This document shows positions 42,760 through 51,689 of a stretch of 64,000 nt of DNA, in pieces (position 1 is the stretch's first letter; the number at the start of each line of letters is the position of its first letter). This DNA is from Micrococcaceae bacterium Sec5.7 (GTDB taxonomy: Bacteria > Actinomycetota > Actinomycetes > Actinomycetales > Micrococcaceae). The stretch covers positions 558,001 to 622,000 of the forward strand of contig CP144169.1 of NCBI GenBank assembly GCA_039636785.1, written 5' to 3'. A model generated the notes under the pieces. That model did no database searches. It saw only the letters and a program-made list of their open reading frames with translations, and was not told the origin of the DNA. A program made the position numbers and the translations under genes.

Positions 42760-45700
42760 TCTTTTCTCCTATGGTGAGCAGCACTCCACGGCCAGGTTCC
42801 AGCGTGACGGAAGAGCCGGCGTCGTACGTTTTGGCTTCCTGGAAACCGTCGATCTGCGGGGCCGCAAACGGAGCGTTGCGCAGCGATTGAGCTCCTTGAT
42901 GTGCTGGCCCGAAGGCCGCGCACGCGGCGTCGTCGAACTCAAGGTGAACCGCAACCGGATGGTCAGCCCACGACGCCAACGCAACAACGGCGCGGTCCCC
43001 CGTGAACCAGATGGTTGCCAGTACTGCGGGATTGTTGGTGCGGACCGGCGGGGTGGCTGCCCAATGGCCGATCATGGAGGCCTCGGCCAAACCGGATTCG
43101 GCCCAGAACTTCCACAGCGGCCGGTTGTCCACTCTTGGCGCGCGCCCGGTCATGCCAAAAACCATGCCACGCCAGGGGTTGCCGCCGCCCTCCAGCATCT
43201 CGCCCATCAGGCCGAACGGGATTCCGGAAAGCTCCACGAGCCAATAGTCCGGGGTGGTGTTGTTGTAGTCGAAATACTCGCCCAGCCGCAGCCGGTCAAT
43301 GTAGGGAAGGTGCTCCAGATACAGGTTGGCGGAGGACGCAAAGCCATCGCGGGCCGTGAACTGGTTGGCGGAATGCAGGTCGATTTCCGGTGCGGCACAG
43401 TTTCTGTCCAGGACCTTGCGGACGCGGAGCATGGTGTGGCGGTCATAGGCGATGTCGTCGAGGTAGATTCCCTCCACCCCCGTTTCCCGGACCAGCTCCT
43501 GCATCCCCCTGACATAGGAGTTCTGCAGCCGTGATTCGCCGGTGGTCACCACCGAAATATCGTCGACGTCGGGCGCGAACCAGGCTGACACATAGCCGGC
43601 ACCCGCGTGTTCCTGGAGCCAGACGTGGCCGGCGCCCGGGCCGTCGCTGAAGATCTCGTGGTCAAGGGAGAGCATGGGAAGCAGCTCCGGGCTGTGGAAG
43701 GTCAGCTCACGCACGGTGTTGTAGACCTTGACCTTGAGTCCGTGCATTTTCGCCGCGGCTACGTAGCTGGCCAGCTTGTCTGCCCGGAGGAGCGGATCGT
43801 TGATATAGGGCGCCGGGCCGGTGGCGTGGTGCACGTTGACCACGGTGGCTCCGGATGCCCTGACCTGCGCGGGATCCGCTGGCGCGTGGAAGTACCTGTT
43901 GGCCAGGTGGCGCTGCGGTTCGATCGGCTTGAAGGGCGTGAGCAGCAGCCGGAAATCAAAGTCCAGGGTCTCTCCGGCCACCATGGTGCGGCTTCCGCCG
44001 AACGCCCGCAGCCGCGCGGTTTCTCCGGTGGTGCGGAGCGTCACCCCGCCCCTGACGTGGGTGCCGGGGTATTCCTGCCCGGCCTCTGCCCCGTGCCGCG
44101 CGTCTCCCGCATGTTGGGGCCCTCCCGCAGGGGCGGCCTGACGGTTGGCCCACGAGACCGGCTCGATGAGCGGTTGCTGACGGTAGAAGTTGGTGTTGAG
44201 CGGGCGCTCGTAGCCGCCGTCCCGGAGAGACAACTGCAGCCCGGCATTTACCGAGCCAAGCCAGAGCGCATCCTGGTTCCGGTTGGCCACGTCCCAGCAC
44301 CAGTCCAGCGAGTCCGGGCGGCGGCCTCCGGGCACGCCCAGTCCCATGGCCAGCGGGACTGCCTGCGTGTGCAGCACTGCAGTGAGTGCGATGTCCTCCA
44401 ACTCAGCCATGCCGCCCGCCGTCAACCGCAGCGCATAACTGAGGGCGCCGTCGGCTTCCAATACCCCGCGCAAGCGCACGCCAAGCCCGCCGGAACTGTC
44501 CGGGCTGGATGTCCACTGGCTGGATGTCCACTGGCACGTCCAGCTGATCTGGCCCGGCCCGTCCACCACAAAGTCCAGCGGTGAGTAGGTCCAGGCCGGC
44601 CCGGCGGTGAATTCCATCGGGGCGGCCAGCAGCTCTGTTGCTGCGGCGTCAGTTTCGGTGACGTTGGTGCTGAAGGTGGAGCTCAGCTGGGATGGAAGGC
44701 CTGACGGCGCAAGCCTCACCTTCCGCCCCAGGATTCCCAGCTCCCGCTCCCGCGCATCCAGGGTGACAGGTGTGTACGGGGCCACCACACCCCGGTCCTG
44801 GGCAACGGTGGAGTCCAGCCATGTGAGCCGCCGCAGATACTTCGGGTCCCCGAAACCGCCGGCCAGAATCTCCGGAGCTGCTTCGTCGATGCCGGCCACA
44901 TCCAGTGTCACGGACACCGTACGGCCGGTTATGGGGCGGACGGTTACAGGCGGCACGATTGGAGGGCGGACCGCTACCGGCGTGGCGTCACAGCCTTCAT
45001 CCGGCTCTGCGTTTGAAATGGACGCAGAGACCCTGATGCTCGACTCGAGGGTGGTTCCGGCCGCCTCCCGCGGGATGGGGATCACGCAGTAGAGGGCCTG
45101 GACACTCCCCCGCGGCACGGTCAGTGTCCTGGTGAAGGGCTTGCCAAGGCGGTCGGTTCCCTCAGTGTTCAGGCAGCGGCCGCCGGCCGGCGCGGCTACA
45201 TCAACCTCGACGCCGTCGAGGTCAGCCAGGGCATACAGCCCCAGCTGCACAACATAGTCTTCGCCGGGCTGGGCGGCATCGCGGAACTCACCGGACGGGC
45301 CGTTGACAGCCCAGTGGGCCGGCACTGCGTTTCGCATCGATACCGGATTCAGCCGGTTTTCTGCGAAGACCAGGAAAGCCGCTCCTGGATGGGAATCATG
45401 CAGCGCCTGCACTTCCCCGGCAGTGGCAATGAAGTTCATGGGCGCGAAGGAGTCCCGTGGGCTCGCGGACTCGTACCGGACTGCCGTGGCCTGGGCCAGC
45501 TCGGGAATGTCAGTCCACATGGAGGGTGTCACCGCCGCAGCCCACTCGGGATCCGCCGTGGGCCGGTACGGGAGGTACCCGGCCTGGGGGTAGTGGGCCC
45601 GGCCGAGCATGGCATAGGGAAGGTAGTAGAACCAGTAGGTTCCGGGGCCGTCGATCGGTTCGAAGATCAGCTCGCCTGCGGCGGCATCAACCCGGGTAAC

Positions 45701-46060
45701 CACAACATTCCGGACCCGTGTCCCGCTGGCGGCCGACACCACAATCACGTCCACGTTGCCCGGATGCTCATCCTGGCGGCGCCAGGGAAGACGGATACGG
45801 TTGGCGTTTGGTTGCTTGGCGTTTGCCAGGCCTGCGGCGGCACCGGCGTTATTGGCGCCGGCTTCATGGCCGCCGGCTTCATGGCCGCCGGCTTCATCGG
45901 CGCCGGCACGGCTCGCCAGGGGCTGCTGAGCCTCAACAACCATACGGTGGTTGCCGTAAAGGAATTTGTCCCAGCTGCCGACGCCGCACTCCAACTCGGG
46001 ATGCCCCGGAACCCCCTCGAAGTACTCGTGATGGGCGCGGATGGCCGGGGACTGCAACAT
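42752..46060 (-). CDS. Large putative glycoside hydrolase (DUF6067-like)
   Basis: A protein of about 1100 residues without signal peptide. N-terminal beta-rich domains (GTYWFYYLPYAMLGRAHYPQ) are followed by a TIM-barrel-like part with acidic motifs (HVWLQEHAGAGYVSAWFAPD, GVEGIYLDDIAYDRHTMLRV, FDYNNTTPDYWLVELSG) and a C-terminal beta domain. This layout resembles DUF6067 glycosidase-like proteins. The ATG at 46060 has CAGGAG nine bases upstream; the frame is open to 46105. Catalytic residues are not proven, though LDDIAYD and the following acidic sites are candidates. It pairs with the DUF5107 gene. Confidence 0.8.
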   Translation of the reverse strand: MLQSPAIRAHHEYFEGVPGHPELECGVGSWDKFLYGNHRMVVEAQQPLASRAGADEAGGHEAGGHEAGANNAGAAAGLANAKQPNANRIRLPWRRQDEHPGNVDVIVVSAASGTRVRNVVVTRVDAAAGELIFEPIDGPGTYWFYYLPYAMLGRAHYPQAGYLPYRPTADPEWAAAVTPSMWTDIPELAQATAVRYESASPRDSFAPMNFIATAGEVQALHDSHPGAAFLVFAENRLNPVSMRNAVPAHWAVNGPSGEFRDAAQPGEDYVVQLGLYALADLDGVEVDVAAPAGGRCLNTEGTDRLGKPFTRTLTVPRGSVQALYCVIPIPREAAGTTLESSIRVSASISNAEPDEGCDATPVAVRPPIVPPVTVRPITGRTVSVTLDVAGIDEAAPEILAGGFGDPKYLRRLTWLDSTVAQDRGVVAPYTPVTLDARERELGILGRKVRLAPSGLPSQLSSTFSTNVTETDAAATELLAAPMEFTAGPAWTYSPLDFVVDGPGQISWTCQWTSSQWTSSPDSSGGLGVRLRGVLEADGALSYALRLTAGGMAELEDIALTAVLHTQAVPLAMGLGVPGGRRPDSLDWCWDVANRNQDALWLGSVNAGLQLSLRDGGYERPLNTNFYRQQPLIEPVSWANRQAAPAGGPQHAGDARHGAEAGQEYPGTHVRGGVTLRTTGETARLRAFGGSRTMVAGETLDFDFRLLLTPFKPIEPQRHLANRYFHAPADPAQVRASGATVVNVHHATGPAPYINDPLLRADKLASYVAAAKMHGLKVKVYNTVRELTFHSPELLPMLSLDHEIFSDGPGAGHVWLQEHAGAGYVSAWFAPDVDDISVVTTGESRLQNSYVRGMQELVRETGVEGIYLDDIAYDRHTMLRVRKVLDRNCAAPEIDLHSANQFTARDGFASSANLYLEHLPYIDRLRLGEYFDYNNTTPDYWLVELSGIPFGLMGEMLEGGGNPWRGMVFGMTGRAPRVDNRPLWKFWAESGLAEASMIGHWAATPPVRTNNPAVLATIWFTGDRAVVALASWADHPVAVHLEFDDAACAAFGPAHQGAQSLRNAPFAAPQIDGFQEAKTYDAGSSVTLEPGRGVLLTIGEKND

Positions 46061-46298
46061 GGCAGTGACTCCTGAACGTGGCTGTCGACTCATGGAATCC
46101 ACCACCCGTGATCACGGGAGGTGAATCCTTCCATCATTCGTGGCTCCAATGGACTTGTAAAGCGGTATTACAATCCACAATCGGACGCATTGCGCTCTGT
46201 TGCCGCCACGGCACGGGAGCTCGGGATCCGCGCCTCAGCGACTCCGCAGCCTCCGCTGCTGCCTGAGGACGCCGCTGTTTGCCCGACTATGTGCCCAC

Positions 46299-46535
46299 CT
46301 ATTTGACGGCGGCGCTCGTCTTCCGCCCGAATATGAAGTAACTCCCCGGGCCGACGAAGTTGATCAGGCTGGCAAGCCGCCACAATATCTTGGGACCGCG
46401 GATCTGCTCAGCGGTGCGGCGCGAAATATCGCGCTGGGCTGCAACCAGGAACGCCAGCTGCGCCACTCCCACGGCAACAACGCCGATCCGCGCGGACGGT
46501 GAGAGTTCTTTCCAGGTCTTCTTCTTCTTCGCCAT
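46299..46535 (-). CDS. Small PLDc_N-type membrane protein
   Basis: A 78-residue protein with two hydrophobic segments (ARIGVVAVGVAQLAFLVAAQ and the stretch ending FVGPGSYFIFGRK). RRTAEQIRGPKILWRLASLI between them is typical of the phospholipase D-nuclease N-terminal domain found as a stand-alone small membrane protein in actinobacteria. The ATG at 46535 (MAKKKKTWKE) has an AGGAG-like site; the longer frame to 46625 is unlikely. The function is unknown. Confidence 0.8.
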   Translation of the reverse strand: MAKKKKTWKELSPSARIGVVAVGVAQLAFLVAAQRDISRRTAEQIRGPKILWRLASLINFVGPGSYFIFGRKTSAAVK

Positions 46536-46637
46536 GATTACAGCTCCTTGCTTCCGGTGTTCCTTCTCAAGATCCCGCTCGGTGCGGGCCCCGTCAAGAC
46601 GGGCGCAGTACCCTGGCCCAGTCAAGACGCGCAGTAC

Positions 46638-47378
46638 TCAGGCGCAGGCCGCCCGAGCAGCCCGGACCACTTCGGCATCGGTGACCTGATAGGCCGTGGG
46701 ATCGGCGCCGTCGGCAGCACCCAAGGAGACGGCGCCGGCGGACAACGTGGACACGGTCTTCTTGGCCGACAGGTGTACGGCGCTCAGCCCCGAGCGCCGC
46801 ATCGCCGGAATGTCCTGCACCGTGAGACCTCCCCCCGCCATGATTTCCAGCTGACCTGCCGCCCGCTGGACCATCCGCTCCAGAGTCCCCAGCCCGGCAC
46901 CGGCCGTGGCTGCATGGCCGGAGCTCAGGACGCGGGTGAAGCCCAGCTCAATCAACAGTTCGACGGCGGCCAGCGGATCCGGCGTCTGGTCGATGGCCCG
47001 GTGAAAAGTCAGCTGGGCAATGGGGTTCGCGTTCCTGGCCGCCGCCACGAGGCGACGTGTGGCCGGAACATCCACACCGCCGGCGGGAGTCAGGGCGCCG
47101 GTCACCACACCGTGCGCACCCTGCGCCAGGAGGTGCCTGGCTTCGCGGGCCATGGTGTCCAGCTCCCCTTCGGAGTACAGGAAGTCGCCGGGGCGGCACC
47201 TGACCAACGGGTGGATTTCCAGCCGGCCGTCCACCTGTTCGGCGGCGGCTTCCATCAGGCCCTGGGTGGGCGTGATGCCGCCCAGCTCCAGGCTGCTGCA
47301 CAGTTCAATCCGGTGTGCGCCCTCGCTGGCGGCGATTCCGGCGCCGTCGGCACTGACCACTGCAATCTCAAGTTTCAT
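46638..47378 (-). CDS. cutC: CutC family protein
   Basis: A TIM-barrel protein of about 246 residues of the CutC family, historically tied to copper homeostasis but with unproven activity. Signatures: AHRIELCSSLELGGITPTQG at the N-terminus, HPLVRCRPGDFLYSEGEL, GALTPAGGVDVPATRRLV, FHRAIDQTPDP and the SSGHAATAGAG loop. The ATG at 47378 has CAGGAG upstream; the frame is open to 47426. It lies between the PLDc_N and thioesterase genes on the same strand. Confidence 0.93.
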   Translation of the reverse strand: MKLEIAVVSADGAGIAASEGAHRIELCSSLELGGITPTQGLMEAAAEQVDGRLEIHPLVRCRPGDFLYSEGELDTMAREARHLLAQGAHGVVTGALTPAGGVDVPATRRLVAAARNANPIAQLTFHRAIDQTPDPLAAVELLIELGFTRVLSSGHAATAGAGLGTLERMVQRAAGQLEIMAGGGLTVQDIPAMRRSGLSAVHLSAKKTVSTLSAGAVSLGAADGADPTAYQVTDAEVVRAARAACA

Positions 47379-47431
47379 GGGTATCTCCTGGCTGGCAATG
47401 GCATTCAAACGGCGGCCACCCGCCAACGGAT

Positions 47432-47860
47432 CTAGGCCACAAACGGCGCAAGCCGTTCCCTCTGCCCCGGGGTCAGCCGCAGCACGCTGCCGGTGGCTTC
47501 GTCAACAAACGCGAGGTGGCTCGTGGCCTTGACGCAATCCTCGCGGGTCACGGGGTCCTGCACAAGGTAGTGGATGTCGAAACTGGCGCCCTTGACTGCA
47601 CCGATCCACAACTGCACCACGGCAGGCACGTTGCGGTATTCAAGTGTCCTGACATAGCGGATCTTATGCTCCACCACCAAGGCCATGGTGCCCTCGGCAA
47701 CGTCGTTGAAGAGGGAAACCTGAGGCTCCACTCCGGGGAGCCCTGCCCCTCTGGGCGGACCGAACGCCGCGATGCGGGCTTCCTCGAGAATCCGGACAAT
47801 CTGCACATTGTTCATATGTCCGTAAGCGTCCATGTCTCCCCAGCGCATCGGCACAAGCAC
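47432..47860 (-). CDS. Acyl-CoA thioesterase, 4HBT hot-dog fold
   Basis: A 142-residue hot-dog-fold thioesterase. The motif MRWGDMDAYGHMNNVQIVRI contains the catalytic Asp and the HMNN turn typical of the YbgC/4HBT group; IRYVRTLEYRNVPAVVQLWI forms the central strand. It probably hydrolyses an acyl-CoA in the cytoplasm. The start codon is a GTG at 47860, 44 bases after the stop of the ABC exporter gene, so it may share that transcript. Confidence 0.92.
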   Translation of the reverse strand: MLVPMRWGDMDAYGHMNNVQIVRILEEARIAAFGPPRGAGLPGVEPQVSLFNDVAEGTMALVVEHKIRYVRTLEYRNVPAVVQLWIGAVKGASFDIHYLVQDPVTREDCVKATSHLAFVDEATGSVLRLTPGQRERLAPFVA

Positions 47861-47904
47861 CTCGATGCGCCGGGGATCCAGGCTGCCCGCGGAGCCTGAC
47901 GCAG

Positions 47905-49953
47905 TCAGCTGTGCACCGCCGTCGAGTCATCCACTACGGATTCCTCGACGTCGGAGCCGGCGAACTGGGACATGTAGAGGCGGTAGTACGCGCCTTCCGC
48001 GGCCAGCAACGCCTTGTGGTTGCCCTGCTCCACAATCTTGCCGTTCTCCATCACCAGGATGGTATCGGCGTCGCGGATAGTGGACAGCCGGTGCGCAATG
48101 ACGAAGCTGGTCCGGTCCGTCCGCAGTGCGGCCATGGCCTTCTGCACCAGCAGCTCAGTACGCGTATCCACCGAGCTGGTGGCCTCGTCCAGGATCAGCA
48201 GCGAGGGGTTGGCCACGAACGCACGGGCGATGGTGATGAGCTGCTTCTCACCGGCGCTGACGTTGTTGCCTTCCTCGTCAATGACGGTGTCGTAACCATC
48301 CGGAAGCCCACGGGCAAAACGGTCCACGAACGTGGCCTTGGCTGCTGCCATGACCTGCTCCTCGGTGGCGTCCAGCCTGCCGTACTTGATGTTGTCGTAA
48401 ATGGATCCGCCGAACAGCCACGCGTCCTGCAGCACCATGCCCACCTTGGACCGGAGCTCAGAGCGGCTCAGGTGGGTCACGTCCACTCCATCCAGCGTGA
48501 TGGACCCGGAGCTCAGCTCGTAGAAGCGCATCACCAGGTTTACGAGGGTGGTTTTGCCGGCGCCGGTGGGCCCGACAATGGCCACGGTATGCCCGGGCTC
48601 GGCCGTGAAGGAGAGGTTCTCGATCAGCGGCCTGTCCTCGGTGTAGCTGAAGGTCACGTCCTTGAACTCCACGTGGCCGTCCGTCTTGACCGGCAGGTGT
48701 TCGGTGGCCGTCTCGGAGTCCTGCTCGTCAGCATCCAGGAATTCGAAGACACGCTCGGACGACGCCACGCCCGACTGGAGCATGTTGGCCATGCCCGCCA
48801 TCTGGCCCAGGGGCTGGGTGAACTCGCGCGAGTACTGGATGAAGGCGGTGGCATCGCCCAGGGACATGGAGCCCGAGGCAACACGCAATCCGCCCACAAC
48901 TGCGATGCCCACATAGCTGAGGTAGGACACGAACTGCATCACCGGGAAGATGATGCCGGAGACAAACTGCGCACCGAAGCTGGCCTTGTACAGGGCTTCG
49001 TTGCGCTCCTCGAAGCGCTCCAGCATGTCGGCATCGCGGCCGAAGACGCGAACCAGGTCATGCCCGGAGAAGGACTCCTCGATCTGCCCGTTCAGTTCGC
49101 CCGTGTTCTTCCACTGTGCGGCGAACAGCTTCTGGCTGCGTGAACCGATCACACCGGCTGCGACGCCGGAAAGCGGCAGGGCAATCAGGGCGATCAGTGC
49201 CAGCTGCCAGGACACGATGAACATCATGATCACAATGCCGATGACCGTCAGCAGCGAGCTGATCAACTGGGCGAAAGCCTGCTGGAGCGCCTGCTGGACG
49301 TTGTCGACGTCGTTGGTGACGCGGGAGAGAACGTCGCCTCGCTGGCGGGTGTCGAAGTAGTTCAGCGGCAGCCGGTTCAGCTTTTTTTCCGTGTCGTCAC
49401 GGAGCCGGCGGATCACCTTCATCACAATCCGGTTCAGCACGTAGCCCTGCAGCCACAGGAAGATGTTGGCCACGAAGTACATCACCAGAACGAAGGAAAT
49501 CAGGACGGTCAGTTTCTGGAAGTCGATCCCGGTTCCGGGGATCAGCTCCATCCGCGTGACCATGTCCGCGAAGTTGTCCTGGCCCTGCAGGCGCAGGCCG
49601 TCAACGAACTGGTCCTTGGACACCCCGGCGGGAAGCTGCTTGCCTACCACACCGCTGAAGATCACGTCCATGGCCTGGCCCAGCACCCTGGGTGCAATGA
49701 CGTTCAGGACCACGGAGACAATCACCAGGCCGACCACCGCGTAGATGCCCAGCGCTTCAGGCTTCAGCAGACCCAGGAGACGCTTGGCGGACGGCCAGAA
49801 GTGCTCAGCCTTCTTGGCCGGCATACCGCCGAACATATCTCCATCGGCCTCCGTGGGCTTGTACTCGTCCTCGAACAATTCTTCGTCCTCCAGGACGTCC
49901 TGGCCGGCCACGGCTTCGTCTGCAGGTGCAGAGGCCTTCTTGTCGGCGCTCAT
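47905..49953 (-). CDS. ABC exporter half-transporter, consensus-site subunit
   Basis: A 682-residue fused membrane/ATPase subunit. An acidic N-terminal extension of about 70 residues precedes six membrane helices and the nucleotide-binding domain: Walker A in GPTGAGKTTLVNLVMRF, signature NVSAGEKQLITIARA, Walker B SLLILDEATSSVDTRTE with the catalytic Glu, and the switch His in FVIAHRLSTI. Its start overlaps the end of the partner gene (ATGA). The pair forms a heterodimer like LmrCD/BmrCD or TM287/288, exporting drugs or lipids. Confidence 0.93.
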   Translation of the reverse strand: MSADKKASAPADEAVAGQDVLEDEELFEDEYKPTEADGDMFGGMPAKKAEHFWPSAKRLLGLLKPEALGIYAVVGLVIVSVVLNVIAPRVLGQAMDVIFSGVVGKQLPAGVSKDQFVDGLRLQGQDNFADMVTRMELIPGTGIDFQKLTVLISFVLVMYFVANIFLWLQGYVLNRIVMKVIRRLRDDTEKKLNRLPLNYFDTRQRGDVLSRVTNDVDNVQQALQQAFAQLISSLLTVIGIVIMMFIVSWQLALIALIALPLSGVAAGVIGSRSQKLFAAQWKNTGELNGQIEESFSGHDLVRVFGRDADMLERFEERNEALYKASFGAQFVSGIIFPVMQFVSYLSYVGIAVVGGLRVASGSMSLGDATAFIQYSREFTQPLGQMAGMANMLQSGVASSERVFEFLDADEQDSETATEHLPVKTDGHVEFKDVTFSYTEDRPLIENLSFTAEPGHTVAIVGPTGAGKTTLVNLVMRFYELSSGSITLDGVDVTHLSRSELRSKVGMVLQDAWLFGGSIYDNIKYGRLDATEEQVMAAAKATFVDRFARGLPDGYDTVIDEEGNNVSAGEKQLITIARAFVANPSLLILDEATSSVDTRTELLVQKAMAALRTDRTSFVIAHRLSTIRDADTILVMENGKIVEQGNHKALLAAEGAYYRLYMSQFAGSDVEESVVDDSTAVHS

Positions 49954-51689
49954 GCCATTTCCTCCACGCTCAGCTGGGACTCAACAATTTCCTGGTACGT
50001 GGGCGACGTCTCCAGCAGCTCCTCGTGAGTGCCGCGGTCCACTATCCGGCCGTTGTCCAGCACCAGGATCTGGTCTGCCTCGGTGATGGTGGAGATCCGC
50101 TGCGCCACGATGATCACGGTGGCGTCCGCGGTGGTCCGCTTCAGGGCGCCGCGCAGGCGGGCATCCGTGGCAACGTCCAGCGCGGAGAAGGAATCGTCAA
50201 ACAGGTACACCCTGGGCTTGGTCACCAGTGCCCGGGCGATGCACAGACGCTGGCGCTGGCCGCCGGAAACGTTGGTGCCGCCCTGCGAAATACGCGCCCC
50301 CAGGCCGTTCTTCTTTTCCCTGACGAAGTCTTCACCCTGGGCGGTGTGCAGGGCCTCCCACAGTTCCTCATCCGTTGCCTCGGTTTTGCCGAAGCGGAGG
50401 TTGTGCTCGATAGTGCCGGAGAAGAGGTAGGGCCGCTGGGGAACCAGGGCAACGCGTTTGGTGATTTCGGCGCGGTCCAGCTGGCTGACTGAAACGCCGT
50501 CGAGCAGCACCTCGCCTTCAGCCACATCGTAGAGGCGCGGCAGGAGAGAGAGCAGGGAGGTTTTGCCAGCACCCGTGGACCCGATGATGGCCATGGTCTC
50601 ACCCGGCCTGGCCGTGAAACTGATATTGCTCAACACCGGAGACTCTGCCCCGGGGTAGGCGAAGGTGACGTTGCGGTACTCCACCACTCCCGCGAGATCT
50701 GCCGGCATGACCGGCTGCTTCGGGTCATGGATGGAGGGCTCGACGTCGAGCACCTCGCCAATGCGGTCCGCACACACCGAAGCACGCGGGATCATCATGG
50801 CCATAAAAGTACCCATCATGACTGCAATCAGGATCTGGAGCAGGTACTGCAGGAAAGCCGTCAGCGACCCCACCTGCATGGCGCCGGAATCAACGCGCTG
50901 GCCACCGAACCACAGCACCGCGGCCGTGGACAGGTGCAGAATCATTCCGATCGCCGGGAACATCAGCACAAACAACGCGCCGATCTTCAGCGAAACGTCC
51001 GTCAGTTCCTTGTTGGCTCCGCCGAAGCGCTCCGTCTCATAGGGCTCGCGGACAAAGGCGCGGACCACGCGGATGCCGATGATCTGCTCACGCAGGACTC
51101 CGTTGATGCGGTCGATCTTCTTCTGCATGGAGCGGAAGAGCGGCATCAGCCGGACCACGAGGTAGCCCACAACCGCTATCAAAATGGGAACCGATACCCA
51201 CACAAGCCAGGACAGGCTGAGGTCCTCGCGCAGCGCCATGATGATGCCGCCGATGCACATGATGGGAGTGGAGACCATGAAGTTCAGCCCCATGAGCACC
51301 AGCATCTGGACCTGCTGGACATCATTGGTGCCCCGCGTGATCAGGGTGGGCGCGCCGAACGTGTTGACGTCCTTAGCGGAGAAGCTCGTCACCTTGCGGA
51401 AAACGCCGCGGCGCAGATCGCGCCCAACGGCCATGGCTGTCTTGGAGCCGAAGTAGACACCCGCGATGGCTGCGCCTACCTGGACGAACGCGACCAGGAG
51501 CATGACTCCGCCGGTGCGCCAGATGAAGTCCGTGTCGCCACGGGAAACACCTTCGTCGATGATCCGGGCGTTGAGGCTGGGTAGGTACAGCGCCGCAATC
51601 GTGGAGATCAGCTGGAATACAACGACCGCCACAATGTACGGCATGTACGGCTTGGAATAGCGCCGCATGAGGGTGACAAGCATGCCCAC
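49950..51689 (-). CDS. ABC exporter half-transporter, degenerate-site subunit
   Basis: A 579-residue membrane/ATPase subunit, first gene of the exporter pair. Six helices are followed by the ATPase: Walker A in GSTGAGKTSLLSLLPRL, signature NVSGGQRQRLCIARAL and Walker B RVYLFDDSFSALDVAT, where Asp replaces the catalytic Glu; the switch His is replaced by Gln in IIVAQRISTI. This is the classical degenerate-site subunit of heterodimeric exporters: its composite site binds but hardly hydrolyses ATP. It is coupled to the next gene by ATGA. Confidence 0.94.
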   Translation of the reverse strand: MGMLVTLMRRYSKPYMPYIVAVVVFQLISTIAALYLPSLNARIIDEGVSRGDTDFIWRTGGVMLLVAFVQVGAAIAGVYFGSKTAMAVGRDLRRGVFRKVTSFSAKDVNTFGAPTLITRGTNDVQQVQMLVLMGLNFMVSTPIMCIGGIIMALREDLSLSWLVWVSVPILIAVVGYLVVRLMPLFRSMQKKIDRINGVLREQIIGIRVVRAFVREPYETERFGGANKELTDVSLKIGALFVLMFPAIGMILHLSTAAVLWFGGQRVDSGAMQVGSLTAFLQYLLQILIAVMMGTFMAMMIPRASVCADRIGEVLDVEPSIHDPKQPVMPADLAGVVEYRNVTFAYPGAESPVLSNISFTARPGETMAIIGSTGAGKTSLLSLLPRLYDVAEGEVLLDGVSVSQLDRAEITKRVALVPQRPYLFSGTIEHNLRFGKTEATDEELWEALHTAQGEDFVREKKNGLGARISQGGTNVSGGQRQRLCIARALVTKPRVYLFDDSFSALDVATDARLRGALKRTTADATVIIVAQRISTITEADQILVLDNGRIVDRGTHEELLETSPTYQEIVESQLSVEEMA

